Source: Methanobacteriota archaeon
GTDB lineage: Archaea; Thermoplasmatota; Poseidoniia; Poseidoniales; Poseidoniaceae
Length of the DNA: 48,943 nucleotides
Assembly (NCBI GenBank): GCA_002718195.1
Contig: PBDU01000005.1
Location: 67,638 to 116,580 of the forward strand
Direction: 5' to 3'
Shown here: one piece after another, positions 43,698 to 48,943 of the stretch
Layout of the letters: each line of letters opens with the position of its first letter
Position numbering within the stretch: the first letter of the stretch is position 1
Notes under the pieces: generated by a model
Databases searched by the model: none
What the model was told of the DNA's origin: nothing
The model's input: only the letters and a program-made list of their open reading frames with translations
Translations under genes and position numbers: made by a program

Positions 43698-44357
43698 ATG
43701 TTTGGACACTTTAGGGAATTTGAAGATGAATATATCGAGACTTTGTATGAATTCCATGAAAACGAACCTGATCAATATGTAAGAAACGGAGATCTTGCTA
43801 AGAAATTAGGTATTAAACCAGCAAGTGCTACAGAAATGGTACAAAGGCTTGCAAACAAGGGCTTCTTGGAGTATGTCCCTTACAAGGGGGCTAAAATGAC
43901 ACCCTCCGGGATTGAGTACGGGAAGAAAATGAAGAGAAGGCATAGGTTAGCAGAGGTTTTGCTGGATATTATTCCATTTGATGGGAACGCACATGAAACC
44001 GCTTGTAGGTTAGAACATGCAATTGACGACGACCTTGATGTTGCTCTGGAAATAATGCTAGGATCGCCAAGGCTTGATCCTTCGGGAAGAGATATTCCTG
44101 AATTATCTGATGAATTGAAAACCAAAGCAAGCGCAATCGAGAATAAATATTGTTCATTAAACGAAATGAAAGAAGGGGATATCGGCGAAATCGCAATTCT
44201 GTTTTGCTCAGAAGCAACTAAAATATTCCTTGATCAAAACAATATGAATCTTGGTAGTTTGATAGAAGTTGTATCTTCTGGATACAAGCTTGAATCTGGG
44301 GTTGAGGTCGGTATAAATCCCGAAATATCAAAGGGAATATTGGTCCTACGGCACTAA
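43698..44357 (+). CDS. DtxR/MntR-family metal-dependent transcriptional regulator
   Basis: 219 residues. The N-terminal winged helix (1-70) shows DLAKKLGIKPASATEMVQRLANKGFLEYVPYKGAKMT, the DtxR pattern. A dimerisation/metal domain follows (HETACRLEHAIDDDL, RLDPSGRDIP), with His/Glu/Cys residues that match the Fe/Mn ligands. The C-terminal domain (about 150-219) resembles the SH3-like FeoA fold. It probably represses iron or manganese uptake genes when metal is bound. AAAGGAG lies just upstream. Being 15 bases after the surface-protein gene, it may share its transcript. Confidence 0.88.
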   Translation: MFGHFREFEDEYIETLYEFHENEPDQYVRNGDLAKKLGIKPASATEMVQRLANKGFLEYVPYKGAKMTPSGIEYGKKMKRRHRLAEVLLDIIPFDGNAHETACRLEHAIDDDLDVALEIMLGSPRLDPSGRDIPELSDELKTKASAIENKYCSLNEMKEGDIGEIAILFCSEATKIFLDQNNMNLGSLIEVVSSGYKLESGVEVGINPEISKGILVLRH

Positions 44358-44400
44358 ACCTATAATTGGGCTCCGGAATCGGTAAATTGAGCGAATTACT

Positions 44401-45987
44401 ATGTCTGAGCCCGATTTAGTCGAACAAACAGATGTTGGTGAACAGGAAGAGCAAGTAATTCCTGAAAATCAAGTCGAAGAACCAGCAAAATCGGAGGTAG
44501 AAGTATCTGAAAGTTTGGGATTTGAAAATGATAAGATAATCAAGAGAGAAGAAATCTTACTTCAGCTGGATGAAAAATTTCTGACTGGGGGAATTAGACT
44601 TTCGATTGCATTACCCAGTTTCGCATTTTTCCTTTTTTTCATGGCTTGGTCTTACTCATCCTCGTCTCCGGCTTGGTGGGTTGATAACTTTGAAAGTAAT
44701 CTTCAAACAGATTTCTCCTTCGTACTTCTTGGTTTAGCATTTATCGCTATTCTTGGACAACTTGCAGTAGTAATTACCCATAGATTGAGGTGCCAAATCT
44801 CAAGAAATTCCTTGCAAAAAAGAGTGGATGAATATTCTTCAAAAAATAAATCTACAACCTCTCTGCATGGATATCATGGATTAAAATCCAGTGTTGATAA
44901 TTCAATTTTGATTCATAATTCAACGGTTTATTTCACTCTTGCCTCGATGATTATACTTTCTTTAACTATGATTTTTGGCTTAGATAACTCTGTTGGTTTG
45001 AACCTTTTTGGACTATCGGTGTCGTTACTTATGTTGAGCGAAGGACAGCATGTCTTATCCAAGAATTTTAAGTTTAATTCAGTTAAAAGGACTGGTCTGT
45101 TAGAAAGTTTTTCTCCATTCATTCACCCTTCTACACTAGATAATGCATTTTACGACTTCATCTCATCGCACGTTGATCCCTTTTTGAGAACAGAAATTGA
45201 GGATTTCTTTGTCGAAATATTGGAATATTCTCGTAGTGGAAAGAAAGCGAATCAAGTTCGTGAAATGATATTGCTTATTCTATACCGACAAACGATGGGC
45301 TGGGGCGAAAAGGAAGCCCGAGAAGAATTAACTAAAATTCTAACCAAAAACGGGGTAGAATCTTTTTTTGCCCACTCTGTTTTTGATACTGATGTTTGGG
45401 CAGATATCTTTGAGAAGGCTAAGCTTGAATCGCCAGCATTCTTTAGATTGTTAAATCGATTATTACATGATTTGGGAATGGCTAATCCTCCTAGTATTCC
45501 TGATTTAGTATTCGAGGTAGACATGGAGAATGTTGTAATCGGAAACTCAAACTTGTTCACAATTATGTATAATTTATCAAATGAGGAAAGAGTTGTGATC
45601 CTAAGGGTTCAATCGCCAGATTTCAGACCACAGAATCTCTCTATGAAATATCGCCTTCCCCCTGGAAATTCCGAAGTTTGGCCTTCATTTCCTCCTGATT
45701 TAACAATAAGTGACCAGGGAGAAAATCTTGAGAAATTATTCTCCATTATTGATGGAGGTGTTACAACATGGAACACTTTACTCACAAATACCAAAGGGGA
45801 AGGGACCTTATCCGTTAGACTAGAAGATGAGAATGGTTCTCTGTTGGTAGGTAAACAGATTAACGTAAGAATCAGATCAAATTTTACAAAGCGCGTGATG
45901 AATTCAATTTCCTTCTCGTTTAACATAATTGGAGGCGCAGGCTTGCTTCTTTCATCATTACTTTTGCTTTCAGGAGTCATCATTTGA
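44401..45987 (+). CDS. membrane protein with large cytoplasmic middle region
   Basis: 528 residues. The start is acidic (1-45). Four hydrophobic helices follow, in two pairs (about 62-80, 100-122, 176-195 and 198-215). A soluble region (about 230-490) is helical first and then beta-rich near VEVDMENVVIGNSNLF, like a small immunoglobulin-type domain. A final helix lies at about 503-526. No motif identifies a function. A TATA-like CTATAATT lies at about 44360-44367. It is convergent with nothing and stands before the third coiled-coil paralogue. Confidence 0.7.
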   Translation: MSEPDLVEQTDVGEQEEQVIPENQVEEPAKSEVEVSESLGFENDKIIKREEILLQLDEKFLTGGIRLSIALPSFAFFLFFMAWSYSSSSPAWWVDNFESNLQTDFSFVLLGLAFIAILGQLAVVITHRLRCQISRNSLQKRVDEYSSKNKSTTSLHGYHGLKSSVDNSILIHNSTVYFTLASMIILSLTMIFGLDNSVGLNLFGLSVSLLMLSEGQHVLSKNFKFNSVKRTGLLESFSPFIHPSTLDNAFYDFISSHVDPFLRTEIEDFFVEILEYSRSGKKANQVREMILLILYRQTMGWGEKEAREELTKILTKNGVESFFAHSVFDTDVWADIFEKAKLESPAFFRLLNRLLHDLGMANPPSIPDLVFEVDMENVVIGNSNLFTIMYNLSNEERVVILRVQSPDFRPQNLSMKYRLPPGNSEVWPSFPPDLTISDQGENLEKLFSIIDGGVTTWNTLLTNTKGEGTLSVRLEDENGSLLVGKQINVRIRSNFTKRVMNSISFSFNIIGGAGLLLSSLLLLSGVII

Positions 45988-46058
45988 GGACAACTCGTGT
46001 TGTTTTCTCGATAATTGGTTAGCATAAGGCTTGAAGAAGGAAAGGTTTACCAGATTAC

Positions 46059-47072
46059 ATGGTCCGACTAGGTGGAGACACCCAAGAGAGTAAACCAGAT
46101 GCCGATTTACGAGATGCACTTCATGCTATGGAGGCAAAGGTAAGGAAGCTCAGAGAAGTAAGAAACCAACACAATGATAATGCAAGGAGGTCTGCTGACC
46201 AAAGAAATTCTTGCCAAGCTCAATACAAAGAGCATAAGGAGAAATTAGACTTGGTTTTGACTGAAGTAAAAGCAATCCGTGCTGAAATAAAATTATTCAA
46301 AGAGAAAAGAAATGCAATCCAAGACCAAATAAGAGATATCATATCACAAGCAAAGGGCAAGAGGTCAGAAAAAGGCGAGAAAAGAAGTGCCACTGCAGAG
46401 TATACTAAACTCAAATCAGAAGTGGAACAGCTAGAGAAAATCTTCGAAACCACTTCTGTTGGTGTCAAGAAAGAAAAAGAAATGATGTCTAAACTCAAAA
46501 ACTACCACCGCAGATTGGCTGAACTAGAGCCTGAGGTTGCTAATTTTGAAATGGTTAGTGTTGATTTATCTGACATGGATAATGCTATCAAAACCCTAAG
46601 GGCTGAAGCTGATGCAGCACACCAAGCAATGATGGATGCTGTAGCAAGGGCAAATGAAAAATCGGGCGAGGTTGATGAAGCATTCAACCACAGAGATTTC
46701 TTAAAATCAGAAGGTGATAGGTATCACAACGAATTTGTTGCTGCTAAGGAGAAAGCGAATGATGTCCACTCTAAGATTGAAGAGATGATGGTGGACGTCA
46801 ACGAAGCCAGAGACAAACTAAACGCTGCAAGGGAAGAAAGAAAATCATGGATGGTTGACCATAACAAAGCTGTTGAGGCTGAGATGAAAACAGGAGCGGA
46901 GTCTGATGAAGTCGCTGATGCCTTGACTAATTCGTTACTAGAAACTGGTTCACTGGTATTCGGTGGAACTGCTGCTAGCGACTCGACAAAAGTTAACCAA
47001 GCAACACCCTCTAAATCAAAAAAGAAGAAGAGCATGCGAAGAATAGACATGAACGCTTCAAGGAAAAGATAA
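46059..47072 (+). CDS. coiled-coil protein, COG1340-like (paralogue 3)
   Basis: 337 residues of charged helix. It shares the layout of its relatives at 35557 and 40305. The first coil is rich in Arg/Asn/Gln (LREVRNQHNDNARRSADQR). The centre reads KSEVEQLEKIFETTSVGVKKEK, and the second coil has AEADAAHQAMMDAV and GDRYHNEFV units. The tail (about 300-337) is flexible, Ser/Lys-rich and strongly basic (KSKKKKSMRR). The basic tail would allow contact with nucleic acid or ribosomes. Function is unknown. Confidence 0.8.
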   Translation: MVRLGGDTQESKPDADLRDALHAMEAKVRKLREVRNQHNDNARRSADQRNSCQAQYKEHKEKLDLVLTEVKAIRAEIKLFKEKRNAIQDQIRDIISQAKGKRSEKGEKRSATAEYTKLKSEVEQLEKIFETTSVGVKKEKEMMSKLKNYHRRLAELEPEVANFEMVSVDLSDMDNAIKTLRAEADAAHQAMMDAVARANEKSGEVDEAFNHRDFLKSEGDRYHNEFVAAKEKANDVHSKIEEMMVDVNEARDKLNAAREERKSWMVDHNKAVEAEMKTGAESDEVADALTNSLLETGSLVFGGTAASDSTKVNQATPSKSKKKKSMRRIDMNASRKR

Positions 47073-47088
47073 CCATTGAGGGATTGTC

Positions 47089-48135
47089 CTGAAAGGAATC
47101 ATAATGGCTGGAGGCCAAGGTTCAAGATTAAGGCCTCTAACTAACACTAGACCAAAACCAATGGTTGAATTATTGCAAAGACCCGTTATTGAATTTGTGA
47201 AAGAAGCGATGGTGAATGCAGACTTGGAAGAAATTATTCTTACAACGGGCTACAAAGGTGAACAACTGGAAAATTTAGTTTCATCATGGAATGATGCGGG
47301 AGTAAAGTCTAGAGTAAATCAAGAAATGATGCCTATGGGGACAGCCGGAAGTGTGAGGCTATTATTGGATGAACTCACTGAAACTTTCGTGGTCGGTTCA
47401 GGTGATAGTGTTACTTCGCTTAAGTTAGGTGAATTCATTCGAGCCCATCGAGAGAGTGGTGCAAAGGTTACCATGGCGCTTTGGAAAGTAGATGACCCCA
47501 CAGAATTTGGTATTGTTGGCCTTAGTGAAACTGAAGGTGGAGAAATTAATGGAAACTTATCCGAAGGATTTATCGTAAAATTCATGGAAAAACCAAAGAT
47601 CGAAGAAGCATTTTCCAATGTCATAAATGCTGGTCTGTATATAATCGAGCCTGAAGTACTGGCACTTGTACCAGAGGGAGAAAAATATGACTTCAGTAAA
47701 CAATTATTCCCTCGCGTCCTAGAAATGGGGTGGCCCATGTATGCCAAGCAAATCGATGGAATCTGGTTTGATGTGGGGAATCCAGACCAATTATTGGATG
47801 CTCAATCAGTTTTGATAAACAAAATGGATTCTTTACCCTTTACTAGACCACAAGGTGAGTTGACAAATGGATGCATAGTGCACCCAAATGCTATAGTTGA
47901 AGGAACCTTTCGAAATTCATCAATCGATTCGGATTGTCGATTAGGAAAAGGCACAGATTTGATGGATTCATTGCTAATGCAAGGGGTTCAAATCGGTCAA
48001 AACTCTATCATCAAAAATTCTGTGATCGGTAGAAATGTAACCATTGGAGATAATGTCAAAATTATGCATTGTGTAATCGGAGATGAAGTGGTTATTGATA
48101 ACAATCAAGAATATAACGGCAAGAAAATTCCTTGA
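47089..48135 (+). CDS. sugar-1-phosphate nucleotidyltransferase
   Basis: Forms an NDP-sugar from NTP and a sugar 1-phosphate. The N-terminal Rossmann-like domain has KGIIMAGGQGSRLRPLT and RPKPMVELLQRPVIEF, the activating signature, with GTAGSVRLL and NAGLYIIEPEVL further on. The C-terminal part (about 255-345) is a left-handed beta helix with hexapeptide repeats (IGQNSIIKNSVIGRNVTIGDNV). The sugar and base are undecided; glucose or mannose 1-phosphate are usual in this group. The first ATG (47104) would cut the first beta strand. A CTG at 47089, six bases after GAGGG, restores the family's normal KGIIMAGG start and is preferred. Confidence 0.88.
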   Translation: MKGIIMAGGQGSRLRPLTNTRPKPMVELLQRPVIEFVKEAMVNADLEEIILTTGYKGEQLENLVSSWNDAGVKSRVNQEMMPMGTAGSVRLLLDELTETFVVGSGDSVTSLKLGEFIRAHRESGAKVTMALWKVDDPTEFGIVGLSETEGGEINGNLSEGFIVKFMEKPKIEEAFSNVINAGLYIIEPEVLALVPEGEKYDFSKQLFPRVLEMGWPMYAKQIDGIWFDVGNPDQLLDAQSVLINKMDSLPFTRPQGELTNGCIVHPNAIVEGTFRNSSIDSDCRLGKGTDLMDSLLMQGVQIGQNSIIKNSVIGRNVTIGDNVKIMHCVIGDEVVIDNNQEYNGKKIP

Positions 48136-48161
48136 ATTTCTCAAACTCGTCGGGAAGTGAA

Positions 48162-48168
48162 TTAAATA
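48162..48168 (+). promoter_or_regulatory. TATA box of the small helical-protein gene (leaderless type)
   Basis: TTAAATA is centred 26 bases before the ATG at 48191, with a purine-rich GGAAGTG just upstream that could be the TFB-recognition element. No ribosome-binding site lies between, so a leaderless transcript is likely. Confidence 0.5.
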
Positions 48169-48190
48169 CCCCTGTCTCTGAATATATGTT

Positions 48191-48427
48191 ATGTCAGCAG
48201 AGGATGTCTACAGAAGTTATGACAGAACTTGGGAAGAGATAGAAGATATGCTGAATAAGGCTATCCAAAAAAGGAATAATTGGAAAAAATGGTTTGAATC
48301 TTGCAAGAAGTCCGGTGATAGAGAGGGAATGAAAGAGGCTGCGAGGAATCACAAAGCCTTGGACGGTGTGATTAAAACGCTAAGGTGGACTTTAGGAGAG
48401 GAAGGAATAGATTCTCCACTGGACTGA
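48191..48427 (+). CDS. small helical protein of unknown function
   Basis: 78 residues, highly charged and predicted all helical, rich in Trp (WEEIEDML, NNWKKWFESCKKSG, LRWTLGEEG). It may form a helical hairpin (about 5-38 and 42-68). It has a clear promoter of its own. I do not recognise a family. Its stop directly abuts the stop of the convergent pdxS gene. Confidence 0.6.
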   Translation: MSAEDVYRSYDRTWEEIEDMLNKAIQKRNNWKKWFESCKKSGDREGMKEAARNHKALDGVIKTLRWTLGEEGIDSPLD

Positions 48428-48943
48428 TTACCATCCTCTTTGGTCTAGTCTTACTTCAAGTGTTTCTAATTCATCACCTTTCATTGGATTTCCTGACATC
48501 ATAGCCATTGCTTCTGCTACTTTTTCTGGCTGGTTATAGTGAGCAGTAGCCATGACAATCGCATTTGCCATAGTCAATGGGTCATCAGATTTGAAGATAC
48601 CAGATCCAACGAAGATTCCATCCATTCCCATCAACATCATTTGGCTTGCATCAGCAGGAGTTGCAATTCCGCCAGCGCAGAAGGTAACAACCGGTAATCT
48701 TTGTTGGGATTTAACATCATTTAGAATTGAAACCACATCGTTTTTCATCGTGTCATCAATACTTCCAAACGGAGTTTTTAGATGTGTCCCTGGAAGTTCA
48801 GAGGTTTTTGCAAGAACTCTGTATCTATCGATGATTAAATCTGCAGTTGCTGAGATTTGTTCATCATCAAGTGTAGCAAGTTGCTTGATTTCTTGATCGA
48901 TAAGTCTTGCATGTGTCATAGCCGCAACAACATTTCCAGTCCC
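48428..48943 (-). CDS. pdxS: pyridoxal 5'-phosphate synthase, PdxS subunit (C-terminal part)
   Basis: Partial gene. The frame is open to the window edge, so the N-terminal part lies outside. PdxS makes the vitamin B6 cofactor from ribose 5-phosphate, glyceraldehyde 3-phosphate and ammonia supplied by PdxT. The visible 171 residues begin GTGNVVAAMTHAR. They include LPVVTFCAGGIATPADASQMM and GMDGIFVGSGIFKSDDP, the phosphate-binding loops of the (beta/alpha)8 barrel, and end at the usual point after the Gly-Asn-Pro-Met-Lys-Gly segment. An internal ATG at 48919 is not the true start. PdxT is not in the window. Confidence 0.95.
   Translation of the reverse strand, partial: GTGNVVAAMTHARLIDQEIKQLATLDDEQISATADLIIDRYRVLAKTSELPGTHLKTPFGSIDDTMKNDVVSILNDVKSQQRLPVVTFCAGGIATPADASQMMLMGMDGIFVGSGIFKSDDPLTMANAIVMATAHYNQPEKVAEAMAMMSGNPMKGDELETLEVRLDQRGW

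Overview
This window looks like a low-GC marine euryarchaeon, most likely Marine Group II (Candidatus Poseidoniales/Poseidoniia) or a close relative in Thermoplasmatota. The assignment rests on gene content, not on a search. Archaeal markers are an RNA polymerase with one unsplit B subunit and split A'/A'' subunits, RpoH, ribosomal protein L30e, a Pop5-like RNase P protein, PurP, and TATA-box promoters that appear leaderless. Very large surface proteins with Asp-rich thrombospondin type 3 repeats also fit. Coding density is very high: no stretch over 300 bases lacks a gene, and I see no insertion sequence, prophage, CRISPR array or rRNA.

Layout. 1-4.9 kb: propionyl-CoA to succinyl-CoA genes. 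A leftward set encodes carboxyltransferase, an OadG-like small subunit and biotin carrier. The divergent rightward set encodes the methylmalonyl-CoA mutase B12 subunit, a MeaB GTPase and a polyprenol-kinase-like membrane protein. 4.9-9.9 kb: asparagine synthetase translationally coupled to a rare GshA-type glutamate-cysteine ligase, then a membrane protein, a ferredoxin and an MGMT DNA-repair protein. 9.8-15.7 kb: a five-gene leftward operon for a cytochrome b/Rieske complex. Its cytochrome b C-terminal subunit is fused to a heterodisulfide-reductase-like iron-sulfur module. 15.8-21 kb: a TPR protein, an FtsZ-family protein, membrane proteins, a Pop5-like protein, and a methyltransferase fused to a biotin-protein ligase. 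The ligase is the likely modifier of the carrier at 0.5 kb. 21.2-30.7 kb: tRNA-Lys, rpoH, rpoB, rpoA1, rpoA2 and rpl30e. 30.7-34.1 kb: a giant surface protein. 34.1-35.5 kb: purP. 35.5-41.2 kb: coiled-coil genes, a KaiC-like ATPase, and a leftward operon holding a eukaryote-like Cid1/TUTase-family nucleotidyltransferase with a long coiled-coil tail. 41.2-48.9 kb: a surface protein with cytoplasmic zinc ribbons, a DtxR-family regulator, a membrane protein, a third coiled-coil paralogue, a sugar-nucleotide transferase, a small helical protein, and the C-terminal part of pdxS.

The strongest candidate for an undescribed system is the operon at 37.3-41.2 kb. It encodes a terminal RNA nucleotidyltransferase of a kind otherwise known mainly from eukaryotes, translationally coupled to a COG1340-like coiled-coil protein and a GNAT acetyltransferase, with a Roadblock-domain protein just downstream. 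Other notable points are the cytochrome b-HdrD fusion, the methyltransferase-biotin ligase fusion, an N-terminal domain shared by RpoH and RpoA2, and lost zinc ligands in RpoB and RpoA'.
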